DNA from: Candidatus Pacearchaeota archaeon
GTDB lineage: Archaea > Nanobdellota > Nanobdellia > Pacearchaeales > GW2011-AR1
Reading direction: 5' to 3'
NCBI GenBank assembly: GCA_038874355.1
Contig: JAVZCO010000001.1
Span: forward strand, 108,913-153,544
DNA length: 44,632 bases
The notes under the pieces are model-generated. The model had not been told where the DNA came from, made no database searches, and saw only the letters and a list, made by a program, of their open reading frames with translations. Shown here piece by piece: positions 23,994 to 34,392 of this stretch. Each line of letters begins with the position of its first letter. Position 1 is the first letter of the stretch. A program made the position numbers and the translations under genes.

Positions 23994-26900
23994 TTAAGAA
24001 AGTTCTTTCTCTATTTCTTTTAACTTTTCATACCTACTCCATACTTGCTCTACATATTTATCTTGTTCTGGGTATTTTGGATTACATTTCCAACCATTAT
24101 ATCCTCTTAAAGCAGCTTGCCATCCATAATATATCTTTGATCTATATTCCTCGCTGCATGCATTACTAAATTGTTTTCCATTTTTATATGCATCATACAT
24201 TTCCTTCAAAATTGCTGTTCCTATTTTTATATTTATTTCAGTATCTTTCAATTCTTCTTTAGATTTCAAATTAAATTTATCTTTCCATTTATTAAAACTA
24301 ATTTGCATTAAACCATAAGAAGAACCGATAGAAACATCTTTTTTACATTCGGATTCTTGTATTATTACTGCAAGTGTTAATAAAGGATCAATTCCATTTT
24401 CTTTTGAATATTTTAATATATTTTCAGAAATATCTTCACAATAATCAACACATTTACATTTTTTATTATCACCATCTATTCCATAGTTCTTTACATTTTC
24501 TATTATTTTTTTAATTCTTTCTTTTTCTTCATTAGATATTTCGTTTTCTTCTTCTGAAGAAGAAGTTTTTTTCTTATTAGAACAAAAATAATCCCTATAA
24601 ATTCCTGAATAATCAATAATTCTTAAACTATAAAAATATAATAGATTTTTATCTTTTATTTCTCCTTGGCTTAGTTTATATTTAAATATATAAATTATAC
24701 AAAAAGCTTTTTGGTATTCATCTTTTAAATTAGAGCATTGGTTATATAAGTAATAACTATTTTTTCCTTCAAAAGCACTTTTTAATTCAGAAGATAACAG
24801 TGATAATTGTGAATCTGGTCCTTTGTTAATTGTGTTTTTATAACCAGCAAAATGTGTATCATTTTTAATATATATTGCTTTATTTTTGTTGCTTTTTTCT
24901 AAATCTAATTGATAACCCATCTTAGATTCTGCTGAAACAATAGCAGCTAATAAAGCTTTAAAAGATTCTTCATCAAAACCTTCTGGAAGATTTTTCTTTG
25001 CATATTTATTAAAATATTCTTTATACTCTTCATATCTTTTTTTATATACAGAATTAAGTTCATAATTACTTTTACATCCTTCACTACATTTTAAACAAAA
25101 TTTTTTTTCTTTATTTTGTGTTGTAGAAGAAATTGCATAACCAACAATAACATTATTTGTAATATAATTATAATCTGGTTCTAATGGATAATAAAGAGGT
25201 TCTTCTTCTAAAAAGCATTTTTCTTGAATATATAGGTTATATACACTTTCTAAATCTTTTTTAATTAAATCTAAATTTTTTAATTCTTTTTCATAATCTT
25301 TTATTAAATTTAAATTTCCTATGATATCAAAATATCCTATTTGAACATCCTCTACAAAGAAATCTGTTCCTAAAAATTTTCTATCTAAATATAAGTCTCC
25401 AGCAGGATAATTAAAGTATAATCCAGTTTCTTTTCTTGATTTCAATATTTTTATTTTTTCACCATTATTCTTTTCATCTTCATAAGATAATTGATTATTG
25501 TCTAGGCTTGTTTGGCCATTCTGACTTTTGCCTTCTTTTATATCTTCTGCAATAACGCTAACTATTTTTCTTAAAGTATACTTTTTATATTCTTCTTTTA
25601 CTAAATTTTCATATATTTTATATGTATTATATAATAATTCTGCTTTTCTATTGTCTAAAGAAGATTTTTGCAAGAATTCTTTTAATTTTTGTAAATAATC
25701 ATTAGAAGGTTCTTTTGATTTATCTTTTTCTTTTAATTCTTTATAATTTTGTTCTTCATTAAAAACTATTCCTTCTTGTTGTTTTAATTTTTCAAAAACT
25801 TCCTTTTCATATTCTTGTAAGGTTTTTATTGTTTGATTTCTTAGTTCTATGTTTTGTATAGCGTTTTTTACAGATTCTGTGTCAAGCCAGCATTTTATGT
25901 TCTTACTTTTATCACACCAGCCTACAGCAATCCATCTTCCTTCTTTTGAAGCACTAGAATAAATATCTTTAGAAGGTTCTCCTGTAGAACAAACTCTTAT
26001 TATTCCTATATTTGAAATATCAGGATTAGTATAAGATGAAATTCCTTCTTGTAAATTTAAATTAGCTAAACTATAATAACTTGAAGTTCCATAAACACAT
26101 TCTTCTTCTGAATTAATCTCTTTATTTTTAACTTGTTGTTCTACATATTTATCTTTTAAATAATTTATTGTAAAATCTGTTGTCACTTGCTTAAAACCAC
26201 ATTTTTCTTGGTTATTTATTTTTACACATAATTCATCATATCCAGCTGGTCCTAAGAAATCTTTCGTCTCAGAAGCATATTCTCCTTGCTTTACGTATCC
26301 TGTTGTTACTAACATGGTTTCTTTTAAATTAAAGAATTGTGTTGATGCAGAAGTTGCCTTTAAGTAAATAGAATAATAAACTCCTGAATCTTTTCCTGCA
26401 TAAATATGATAATAAACTTTATAATGTGTTGTTTCTGTTGTTGTAACATCTGTATAAGGTATTTGATCTAAAGTAGCATAAAATTGTACAGGACTTGGTG
26501 GTTCTGCCAATTTATCAAAAACATCTGAAACAGAAGGATAATTAGCAGAAATAAAACTTTTGCATATCTCTGTTTGTATATTTTTTGTTGTTCTTTCTTT
26601 AAACGCTTGCATAACATTTATTCCATAATAATTAGTGAAATAATTAAAAGAATTTTCCATATTTTTCCATGCGTCATTTATGGTTAGATATTCTCCTCCA
26701 CCATAAGATGTTGATTTTCCTGCTAATAATCCTAAGAATTTAGGAAAACCATATCTTAAAAGAGGAACTAGTTGTCTCCATGTTAAATCACATAAATAAA
26801 TACTGTATATTTCATCACACATCCCTACCATTCTTCCTGTATTTAAATTTTCTTGTAAACAATCCCTATGTGCTTTTAATAAAGAAGAATATGCTTGTAA

Positions 26901-29900
26901 TCCTGCATTAACTCCTGTCAAACATACAGGAACTAAAACCTTTCCTTCAGAAGGAGAACCAAAATTAGGTAAACACAAAACTAAACTTCCTATTATTCCT
27001 TCTTGGATAACATTTTGTGTTGGCCATGTTCCACCTAAATTACATCTTGAAGCAGGACACATAACAGGATCACAGACATTAAATAATATAGCACAATCTT
27101 CAACAGACATATAATCATAGCAGTTCCCATTTGGAATATTTACAGCTCTTTCAAAAACAAAATAATTTCCATCAATGATTATACCTTTTTCTCCATTTAG
27201 ATAAGCTTTTGATACTTTTTCTACTGTATTTATTCCTTTTATTATTAATTGTTTTGCTTCATTTTGACTTAATGCACATGGTAATTGATCTAATGGCTGA
27301 TTTGAGTTCATGTCTATTCTCGTACATATATCATCACCACCAGATTCAAATTCTTCTTTTCCATTAGATCCAACATTACATAAATAAAATGTTGATAACA
27401 TTCCTGAACTTGAATAAGGTTTAGAAGAAGTTGCTCCTAAAAAAGATAAAGAAGGTTTTGTTGCAATATACCAACCTTGCTTTAAATCAAAAGGAACTAA
27501 TTTAGGCATTCCTTTAAATGGCTCTGTATCATAAACAGCAATTTTTTTGTTTATTATTTGATAAGTATTTTTACACTCTCCTGAAGAAACAAAAATTATA
27601 TCTTTTATATCATTATACTTTAATTTTTCACAACTTGTATTTATTGAAGATAATTCGCCATTATTAAATTCATTTGAATTAATAATATATTCGCTACTTC
27701 CTTCACCTAGCAATCTCACAGGAACAGCATATAAACAATTATTTTTTACAATTGTTACATATTTACTTTCATTTTTTTCTATTATCTTTGCATTAATTTT
27801 TCTAGCATTATCAGACAAAAATATAGGTATTGCTCCTTTATAACCAACGTTTTCAAATTCTTTTGAAATACTATTTTCTCTTTCATCATTTTCTTTTAAT
27901 TTTTTTATTTGCTCAACCAAAGAATTAATTTTATTCTCTTCTAAAGGAATACTAGCATTTTTTGTTTTTGAATAAAAAATAATTTCTCTCATATCATAAA
28001 CTGTTAAATATCCTTTTTCTATTAAATCATTAATAGTATTTATTGAATTAAAGGTTTGATTTAGGTTATTATCATTTTTTATTTCTTGATAGAAATATTG
28101 TGTTAAATTTTTAGCAATTTCTTTTTGGGTATTTCCTGAAGATTGTGCTGATTCTATCTTTTGATTTATTTCATTTATTATTTCTGTAACTTTTTCAACA
28201 TCTTTATTTATTTTATCTTTATTTTTATAAAAACACTCATCTAAACTTTTGTGTTCTCCTTTTACAACTAATTCTGCACATCTTTCATTCCAACCTCCCT
28301 TTGAAGTCATAACATATGTTCTTGCTGTTGCTTTTCCTCCTATGTTTGCAAACATATTTTTTATGTTTAATATAGTAGCTGTAGCAATACAAGTCTTTGT
28401 CCATGTTTTAACAACATTGTTTAAGTTATTAGAAATTTTTTCAACTTGCTCTAATGTTTTATTTATATTTTCTATTCTTTCTTTTGTTTTTTCTGGTGTT
28501 AATTTTATTGCTCTTTTTTCTATTCCTATAGAAACAGCAAAATTGGTTTCGGTTCTTCCAAAATTTGTTTTAGGAATTAATTTTATTTTTGCTAGATAAT
28601 TTGCATTTATATCAACTAATTTTATTTTTATATTTCCTTCTTGTATAAGTTTTGGATTTTGTTCATTTAAATTTACTTTTATTTCTTTTTCTATCCACTC
28701 ATTTTCTTTCGTTTTGTATTTATAAGAAATTTTTGCAGATTCTTTTTCTATACTTCCTAATATAATAGAAATATTTTCATCCTGATAAATAATTTCTCCT
28801 AATCCAACTAACCCGATATCTGTATATGATTTTTTTATTCTTCCTTCATTATCATAAATATCAAATTTTGCGCTTACTTCTTCTTTATTAGGATATTTTA
28901 TGTTTTTCAATGTTATAAGATGCGTTTCTCCTTGGTGTTCAAAAAATAAACTTGATGAAGAAAAATCTAATAAAGAAGATTTCGCTATTTCATCTTGGAC
29001 TTTATTTACCAATTTAGAATCTGAATATTGATCTATTAATTTATTCAATAATTCTATTTGTGTTTTTTGCTTTCCAATAATTTTCGCTGTTTCTGCTAAT
29101 TCATATAAAGCTAGTGCCCCATAATATTCTCCTGCATATTCTCCTGCATCTATTTTTTCCTTTCCATAATCCTTAACGATTATGTCAACATAATCCTTTG
29201 CTTTTGAAAAATAATCATTAATATTATTTGTATTTTCTTCATAATCTGCTTTTTCTATTATGACTGGTTCATTAAAGGTATAACTTTCTTCTGTTTTTGA
29301 TTTTTCTATTATAAGGATATTATTCTGTTGAATTCCTAATTCTGTTGCTGTATCTTTTTTTATTGCTTCTTTAAATTTTTCCCATTCTAACTTTGTTTTT
29401 GAATTTATTCCTTTTTTTATTGATTCGAGTTTTTCTGTTTTTATTTTTCCATCTTTTATATTAATATCAGAAACATTTTTTGCTATAACTATAAATTCTT
29501 TTTGTTGGTTATTTTCTTTTTTTATTCCATAATATAATAGAAAATCCTTTTCTTTTAAATTCTGGCCAATTTTCTTTTCTTCATTATTTATTTTAACATA
29601 ATTTGAAAATCCTATAGATAAAAAATAATTTTTTCCTGCACATCTTAATTCTATTTGATTTAAGTTTCTATCAATTTTATTAATTGTACATTCTCCTACT
29701 TTTTCATTTTCATATACCCATGTTTCAATACCATCATATTCTATTAGAGCCCTTTCTTTTGGTAATTCCTGGTCGATATATTTTATAATTAATCCTGCTT
29801 TACAATAAAAACCTGGAATATATATTATAGAAGATTCCTTTCCTTTATCTAAAGTTATTTTTTTATAGACATTGCTTTTATCAGAATATATAGAAACCAT

Positions 29901-30644
29901 TGCTTTATTTTCATTAATATCTTCCAATCTTAAATAACCCTTTCCCTTCCAAAAACCATAATTAGTATATTCTGAATTCCATTCTTCATTTTCTAATAAA
30001 GGTAAATAATAAGTGTTATCTTTTCCTATACCTAAAGCATTTTCTACATCATATTCTATTATTGCTGTTAAACTAGCATTAACTTCATTTGGCATATCCT
30101 TTTCTGATTTCTGTTTTTTTAAGTTAATAACCACATATCCTAAATCTGTAAAAATTGGATTAGTTATTGTATTAGTAGTAGCACCTATAGAGGATTTAGA
30201 AGGAAAATAACTTGCTCCAGCTATTATATTACTTTGATTATTAACTTTTATTCTTACACTTTTTATCTTATCTGTCTTTATTAAAGGATTTATTTTTGTT
30301 GCAACAATCTTACAAAAAACAGGAACATTTTGCTCTTCTAATAAATCACTTCTCACAACAGAAGGCATGCAACTTCCAGGAACAACATTAACAATAAAAT
30401 CTTGGGTAGCTTCACATTTTTCTGTATCTCCATAATAAGGCCAAACTTCTTTGTAATCAAAACCGATTTTAGAATAATAATTTATTAAATCTGGTTGAGA
30501 AAATTCTACTTGATTTGGATTAGAAAGAGAATATGCTTTTATTAAGTCTATATTTAAAAAAACGAATAGAAGTACAAATAAATAAATTAATATCTTATTT
30601 TCTGTATTCTTTCTTTCTCTTTCTTTATCATAATTACATTTCAT
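23994..30644 (-). CDS. Giant exported protein with C-terminal lysozyme/transglycosylase-like domains
   Basis: This 2216-residue protein starts with a basic stretch and a hydrophobic signal or anchor (ILIYLFVLLFVFLNIDLIKA, about 22-42). The long body alternates beta-rich, Glu/Lys-rich helical and cysteine-rich parts (for example DVCDPVMCPASRCN-type clusters in the middle), suggesting disulfides outside the cell. The C-terminal 130 residues form an SLT-like domain: NGIDPLLTLAVIIQESECKK with the candidate catalytic Glu near 2097, GSSYGLMQISFNKW, and LRGYNGW. A second lysozyme-like region precedes it (about 1871-2020, AAIVSAESKMGYQ). Archaea lack murein, so the substrate is unknown: pseudomurein, a surface glycan or a bacterial neighbour's wall. 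It overlaps the previous gene by ATGA. Confidence 0.8.
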   Translation of the reverse strand: MKCNYDKERERKNTENKILIYLFVLLFVFLNIDLIKAYSLSNPNQVEFSQPDLINYYSKIGFDYKEVWPYYGDTEKCEATQDFIVNVVPGSCMPSVVRSDLLEEQNVPVFCKIVATKINPLIKTDKIKSVRIKVNNQSNIIAGASYFPSKSSIGATTNTITNPIFTDLGYVVINLKKQKSEKDMPNEVNASLTAIIEYDVENALGIGKDNTYYLPLLENEEWNSEYTNYGFWKGKGYLRLEDINENKAMVSIYSDKSNVYKKITLDKGKESSIIYIPGFYCKAGLIIKYIDQELPKERALIEYDGIETWVYENEKVGECTINKIDRNLNQIELRCAGKNYFLSIGFSNYVKINNEEKKIGQNLKEKDFLLYYGIKKENNQQKEFIVIAKNVSDINIKDGKIKTEKLESIKKGINSKTKLEWEKFKEAIKKDTATELGIQQNNILIIEKSKTEESYTFNEPVIIEKADYEENTNNINDYFSKAKDYVDIIVKDYGKEKIDAGEYAGEYYGALALYELAETAKIIGKQKTQIELLNKLIDQYSDSKLVNKVQDEIAKSSLLDFSSSSLFFEHQGETHLITLKNIKYPNKEEVSAKFDIYDNEGRIKKSYTDIGLVGLGEIIYQDENISIILGSIEKESAKISYKYKTKENEWIEKEIKVNLNEQNPKLIQEGNIKIKLVDINANYLAKIKLIPKTNFGRTETNFAVSIGIEKRAIKLTPEKTKERIENINKTLEQVEKISNNLNNVVKTWTKTCIATATILNIKNMFANIGGKATARTYVMTSKGGWNERCAELVVKGEHKSLDECFYKNKDKINKDVEKVTEIINEINQKIESAQSSGNTQKEIAKNLTQYFYQEIKNDNNLNQTFNSINTINDLIEKGYLTVYDMREIIFYSKTKNASIPLEENKINSLVEQIKKLKENDERENSISKEFENVGYKGAIPIFLSDNARKINAKIIEKNESKYVTIVKNNCLYAVPVRLLGEGSSEYIINSNEFNNGELSSINTSCEKLKYNDIKDIIFVSSGECKNTYQIINKKIAVYDTEPFKGMPKLVPFDLKQGWYIATKPSLSFLGATSSKPYSSSGMLSTFYLCNVGSNGKEEFESGGDDICTRIDMNSNQPLDQLPCALSQNEAKQLIIKGINTVEKVSKAYLNGEKGIIIDGNYFVFERAVNIPNGNCYDYMSVEDCAILFNVCDPVMCPASRCNLGGTWPTQNVIQEGIIGSLVLCLPNFGSPSEGKVLVPVCLTGVNAGLQAYSSLLKAHRDCLQENLNTGRMVGMCDEIYSIYLCDLTWRQLVPLLRYGFPKFLGLLAGKSTSYGGGEYLTINDAWKNMENSFNYFTNYYGINVMQAFKERTTKNIQTEICKSFISANYPSVSDVFDKLAEPPSPVQFYATLDQIPYTDVTTTETTHYKVYYHIYAGKDSGVYYSIYLKATSASTQFFNLKETMLVTTGYVKQGEYASETKDFLGPAGYDELCVKINNQEKCGFKQVTTDFTINYLKDKYVEQQVKNKEINSEEECVYGTSSYYSLANLNLQEGISSYTNPDISNIGIIRVCSTGEPSKDIYSSASKEGRWIAVGWCDKSKNIKCWLDTESVKNAIQNIELRNQTIKTLQEYEKEVFEKLKQQEGIVFNEEQNYKELKEKDKSKEPSNDYLQKLKEFLQKSSLDNRKAELLYNTYKIYENLVKEEYKKYTLRKIVSVIAEDIKEGKSQNGQTSLDNNQLSYEDEKNNGEKIKILKSRKETGLYFNYPAGDLYLDRKFLGTDFFVEDVQIGYFDIIGNLNLIKDYEKELKNLDLIKKDLESVYNLYIQEKCFLEEEPLYYPLEPDYNYITNNVIVGYAISSTTQNKEKKFCLKCSEGCKSNYELNSVYKKRYEEYKEYFNKYAKKNLPEGFDEESFKALLAAIVSAESKMGYQLDLEKSNKNKAIYIKNDTHFAGYKNTINKGPDSQLSLLSSELKSAFEGKNSYYLYNQCSNLKDEYQKAFCIIYIFKYKLSQGEIKDKNLLYFYSLRIIDYSGIYRDYFCSNKKKTSSSEEENEISNEEKERIKKIIENVKNYGIDGDNKKCKCVDYCEDISENILKYSKENGIDPLLTLAVIIQESECKKDVSIGSSYGLMQISFNKWKDKFNLKSKEELKDTEINIKIGTAILKEMYDAYKNGKQFSNACSEEYRSKIYYGWQAALRGYNGWKCNPKYPEQDKYVEQVWSRYEKLKEIEKELS

Positions 30645-32494
30645 TTTGCTTCTAAATTTAAAGGATTGCTTTCTATTATATAATAAATTTCTTGTAATTC
30701 TTCTAAATTAGACGGCACTTTTAAAGAACCTACATCTATTTTTATTCTTCCTGCTTCTAATTCTGATTCTGTTACATATTGATTTAATTTTCCTCCCCCA
30801 ATTACAACATTGTTTATTGTTTGGGCAGGAATTACAACATCATAACATTCTTTTTTTGTTATTCCGAAAATTCCTCCTATAACACTAGAAGGAACTTCTA
30901 CACATTTTTCTGTTTTTGATTCTGGTATATTTATACTTGTATTTTTATAAACATAAACAGTTATATTATACATTCCTTCTGTTAAATTAAAAGATTTTTG
31001 ATATGGATAATAAATAACAGTATTTTCTTCATTAGAAACAAAATAGATTATAGCGTTATCAGTTATATCTTTATTATTTGATTCTATTTTTAAATTGACT
31101 GGATATTTCTTTCTTAGCATAATATAAGCTTCATCTTCTTCGTTAGTAGAAATAATATCACTAGAATCACCATAACCTTCTGCTTTTGCAGTTAATATTC
31201 CATTTATACAATTAGGAACTTTTGTTTCTAATATAGCATCTATTCCTTTTATTTTTGTTTTTCCTAAATCGCATATTTCATTTAAACACTTAAAAGAAAT
31301 ATCTGCTTCTACTGGATTTAAATTAGAATCATAAGTATAAACTTTTAAATCTTGTGTTCTATATTTACATATTTGTTCCTCTAAAATAATATTTTCCGCT
31401 TCTTTAATAGCTTCTTTTGGATTATTTCCTTTTATTATTACAAGTATAGGAAATTGAAAAAATTCTTCTTCATTATAAATTTGTATTAAAACAGGAAAGG
31501 TTAAGTCATAAACATAATGATAATTAAGAATACAAAAACCTAATAAACCCATTCCTTGCTGTAAACCTATAGGCTCTGCTATAAGCATATTATTTTTTGA
31601 ATTTTTATTTTCTAATTTAGTTATCCATTCTTTTGAATAAAGTATTCTAAAATCATTTTTAGTATTAATATTAATTGTAAAATATTTATCAAGTTCTTTA
31701 TTTTCTCTTTTTATATTACTTCCTTTTATGAAAATGAAATTATTTTCTATTGCAAGTTTTATTTCACTAGTTATATTGTCTAAATTCCATACTTTCGGGG
31801 AACAAGAAAATTCTATTCCATTGACAGGAGCATAACTATACAAAATGTCTAAAGTATAATTTTCTAAAAAAGATTCTTCTTTTTCCTTATTATAAATTTT
31901 TAAAGCATCTTCATAAAAATTGCCAAGGTTAGAATTTATGTTTTTTTTATGGGAAGAAATTTTTATTGTTTTATCTTCTCTTGAAATAATTAAATCTGCT
32001 TGTAAAGTTATTTCTATTTTATTATTTAAAATTTTTACTTCGGTTTTTGATTTATTTAAAGATATTTTAAAATCTTTTTCTTCAAATTCCGAAAAATCAC
32101 ATTTTAAATTTTCATCAATAAAATTAGCGAGTTGTTCTTCCATGTTCTTTTTAGATGGCACTTGTGTTTTAATTAAATTTCCTGCAGATACATAATACCA
32201 ATAAGGAATTCCTGTTCCTGAATAATCTAACATATTTGAAAAAGGAATATTTTTATTTCCTGGTTCAAATTTCGGTAATTCAATATAACCCCCTTGAATT
32301 TCTAAAGTATTTATTCCAATTTTTGCTGTTTCTTCTATACAAGATAAATATTTATCTTCTACTTGCTGAAAATCGCTAGGAATTATAAATGAAGTTTTAT
32401 TTTTTATCAAAAGAAAAGTTGTAATTCCTGCAACAAGTAAAATACCAACAATGACAAAAATTGTTAATTGTCCCCTTTTTGATTTTTTTAACAT
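30641..32494 (-). CDS. Exported protein with class III (pilin-like) signal, partner of the giant protein
   Basis: This 617-residue protein begins MLKKSKRGQLTIFVIVGILL, a short basic head, a Gly-Gln junction and a hydrophobic helix, like the class III signal peptides of archaeal pilins that are cut before the glutamine. The body is beta-rich with paired cysteines (EQICKYRTQDL, FKCLNEICDLGKT) and Ig/carboxypeptidase-regulatory-like segments (YPVNLKIESNNKDITDNAII; EGMYNITVYVYKN). It ends four bases inside the giant gene's start, so the two are coupled and likely act together at the cell surface. A TATA box (TATATAAA, centred 26 bases upstream) sets the start. Function unknown. Confidence 0.7.
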   Translation of the reverse strand: MLKKSKRGQLTIFVIVGILLVAGITTFLLIKNKTSFIIPSDFQQVEDKYLSCIEETAKIGINTLEIQGGYIELPKFEPGNKNIPFSNMLDYSGTGIPYWYYVSAGNLIKTQVPSKKNMEEQLANFIDENLKCDFSEFEEKDFKISLNKSKTEVKILNNKIEITLQADLIISREDKTIKISSHKKNINSNLGNFYEDALKIYNKEKEESFLENYTLDILYSYAPVNGIEFSCSPKVWNLDNITSEIKLAIENNFIFIKGSNIKRENKELDKYFTININTKNDFRILYSKEWITKLENKNSKNNMLIAEPIGLQQGMGLLGFCILNYHYVYDLTFPVLIQIYNEEEFFQFPILVIIKGNNPKEAIKEAENIILEEQICKYRTQDLKVYTYDSNLNPVEADISFKCLNEICDLGKTKIKGIDAILETKVPNCINGILTAKAEGYGDSSDIISTNEEDEAYIMLRKKYPVNLKIESNNKDITDNAIIYFVSNEENTVIYYPYQKSFNLTEGMYNITVYVYKNTSINIPESKTEKCVEVPSSVIGGIFGITKKECYDVVIPAQTINNVVIGGGKLNQYVTESELEAGRIKIDVGSLKVPSNLEELQEIYYIIESNPLNLEAK

Positions 32495-32583
32495 TAAAAA
32501 AATAATAAATATATGTATATAAATTTTGTTAAACTATGTCATATAATTATTTATTTTTAAAATTTTCTTTTTTAATAAAGAGA

Positions 32584-32655
32584 TGGGCCCACAAGGAATC
32601 GAACCTTGAACCTCTTCCACGTCAAGGAAGCGTTCTGCCATTGAACTATAGGCCC
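32584..32655 (-). tRNA. tRNA-Val (GAC anticodon)
   Basis: On the reverse strand: acceptor GGGCCTA/TGGGCCC, anticodon stem CTTCC/GGAAG with loop TTGACGT (anticodon GAC), and T arm CAAGG-TTCGATT-CCTTG. Discriminator A. No intron. Confidence 0.95.
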
Positions 32656-32726
32656 TTTTTATTTACAAAATATAAAGATTTAAAAATATATATAAATTTT
32701 ATTTTTATTAATTAAAGTTTTTAAAA

Positions 32727-33050
32727 ATGAAAAAACCAAAAAAAATTAATAGATATTGCCCTTATTGTAATAAAAAAACAGAACATAAAGTTATTTTAAT
32801 TAGCTCTGGCCATAAAAGAGGTGCAATGAAAAGAGGAGCAATAGAAAGAGCTAGAAAACGTGGTTTAGGTAGAGGATATGGTAATTTAGGAAAATATGGT
32901 TCTAAGCCAGCTGTAACAAAATTTAAAAGAAAAACAAAATCAACAAAAAAAACAAATTTTATGTATACTTGTACTATTTGTAACAAAAGTCATTACCAAA
33001 AAAAAGGAAAAAGATCTGGAAAAATACAAGTAGGAGAAGGAGGAAAATAA
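32727..33050 (+). CDS. rpl44e: 50S ribosomal protein L44e
   Basis: This 107-residue protein has the start MKKPKKINRYCPYCNKKTEH, the basic middle KRGAMKRGAIERARKRGLGR, and the second zinc knuckle CTICNKSHYQKKGKRSGKIQ. The four cysteines bind zinc. L44e sits near the E site of the large subunit. In most archaea it is followed by S27e, but here S3Ae follows four bases later. Confidence 0.95.
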   Translation: MKKPKKINRYCPYCNKKTEHKVILISSGHKRGAMKRGAIERARKRGLGRGYGNLGKYGSKPAVTKFKRKTKSTKKTNFMYTCTICNKSHYQKKGKRSGKIQVGEGGK

Positions 33051-33054
33051 AAAA

Positions 33055-33567
33055 ATGGCGCAAAAAATAAAATTCATAAAAATAAAACTTCCGCTTCTAA
33101 ATGAAGAAGTTTTTATTATTAATAGAGAAAGATTTAATAACGTTTCTTTAAAATTAGATATAACAAGAAAATTGAAAGGGAAAGGATGTGAGATAATTTT
33201 TAAAATAGATTCTGTAAAAGATGGATTAAAAATAGATCCTAAGAGAATTCGTATATATGGCTTTTTTATAAGGAGGTTAATAAGAAAAGGTACAGATTAC
33301 GTTGAAGATTCTTTTGATGCAAAATGTAAAAATGCGGATTTAAGAGTAAAGCCTTTATTAATAACTAGAAGAAAAGTTCATAAAAATGTTAAAAAATCTT
33401 TAAGAAAAAAAGTAAAAGAAGAAATAATAAATTATTTTAAAGATAAAAATTATGAGGAAATATTTTCTGATTTATTAAAAGATAATTTTCAAAAAAATTT
33501 GAGCAAAAGATTAAGAAAAATTTATCCTTTATCTTTTTGTGATATAAGAGATGTATATGTAAAATAA
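33055..33567 (+). CDS. rps3ae: 30S ribosomal protein S3Ae
   Basis: This 170-residue protein matches the S3Ae core: KLDITRKLKGKGCEIIFKID, RIYGFFIRRLIRKGTDYVED, the conserved RVKPLLITRRKVHKNVKKSL, and the end RKIYPLSFCDIRDVYVK. It is about 30 residues shorter than usual, mainly at the N-terminus. A GGAGG inside the end of rpl44e serves the start. In many archaea S3Ae instead follows S15 and the RecJ-like nuclease. Confidence 0.87.
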   Translation: MAQKIKFIKIKLPLLNEEVFIINRERFNNVSLKLDITRKLKGKGCEIIFKIDSVKDGLKIDPKRIRIYGFFIRRLIRKGTDYVEDSFDAKCKNADLRVKPLLITRRKVHKNVKKSLRKKVKEEIINYFKDKNYEEIFSDLLKDNFQKNLSKRLRKIYPLSFCDIRDVYVK

Positions 33568-33608
33568 ATTAAAAAATTTTATAAATAAAAATATTCTGTA
33601 TAAATTAT

Positions 33609-33680
33609 GCCTGTGTAGCTCAGTGGTAGAGCGGCTGCCTTGTAAGCAGTAGGTCGCAGGTTCAATCCCTGCCACAGGCT
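33609..33680 (+). tRNA. tRNA-Thr (TGT anticodon)
   Basis: Acceptor GCCTGTG/CACAGGC, anticodon stem GCTGC/GCAGT with loop CTTGTAA (anticodon TGT), and T arm GCAGG-TTCAATC-CCTGC. Discriminator U, often seen in archaeal threonine tRNAs. No intron. Confidence 0.95.
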
Positions 33681-33820
33681 TTTTTATTTATTAATTAAAG
33701 TAGTATTGGCATGTAAAATAATATCTTATTATATCAATAAAGAATAAATATATAAAAAATTTAGTCTTATCTATTCCCTAATCCTCATTTTCATTCTGTT
33801 TTTTTCTCTATAAAATAATT

Positions 33821-34375
33821 TTATTCTACTTCCTCTACCTTTCCTGCTTCAATTAAAATTTTTGCTATTTCTACTGGAATATTTGCAATTTCTCCTTTAG
33901 TAAAAGGTCCGAGTTTTTCTCCTTCTTCTGTTAAAAATTCTCCAACTTCTTCTTTAAATAAAACAAAAATATTCTTTTTGGTTTCTTTTTTTTCTTTATT
34001 ATTTATTAATTCTTTAATTTTTTTATTTTCTTCTTCTATCGCTTTAACAATACTATCAAACATTTCTTTTTCAAAATCTAACATGCTTTCATAATCTCTT
34101 TTACTTATTCCTGTCTCGACTGCAATAAAAGCCAAATTAAGTATTTTCTTTTTTCTTCTATTCATTAATTCTTTAAAGATAGAAATAGCACTCTCTAATT
34201 GTTTTTTTGTTTTTATTATTTGCTCTGAAAATATATCATCACTTTTTTCAGTTAATTTAGATTTTTCTTCAAAGTATTCATAAACTTCCTGTATAAAATT
34301 TTTTTGTAATGTTTGTAGCTGTTCGGAATATTTTTCTTTTCTTGCTATTTCTAAAAGATCATTAAAAGTTATCAT
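33821..34375 (-). CDS. GINS complex subunit (Gins51-like)
   Basis: GINS joins MCM and the GAN/Cdc45-like nuclease in the archaeal replicative helicase. The 184 residues have a helical A domain (MITFNDLLEIARKEKYSEQL, then QLESAISIFKELMNRRKKKI and LNLAFIAVETGISKRDYESM). A charged linker leads to a small B domain at the C-terminus (FKEEVGEFLTEEGEKLGPFT and IANIPVEIAKILIEAGK), the order expected for the Gins51/Sld5 type. It lies 17 bases behind apgM on the same strand. The predicted partner nuclease GAN is encoded at 41165. Confidence 0.87.
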   Translation of the reverse strand: MITFNDLLEIARKEKYSEQLQTLQKNFIQEVYEYFEEKSKLTEKSDDIFSEQIIKTKKQLESAISIFKELMNRRKKKILNLAFIAVETGISKRDYESMLDFEKEMFDSIVKAIEEENKKIKELINNKEKKETKKNIFVLFKEEVGEFLTEEGEKLGPFTKGEIANIPVEIAKILIEAGKVEEVE

Positions 34376-34392
34376 TTTATTAATTTAATAAA

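Noticed and set aside
28249-28599. Plus-strand open frame of 116 codons inside the giant gene
   Set aside because: It is antisense to a continuous 2216-codon gene, with no promoter or ribosome binding site of its own.
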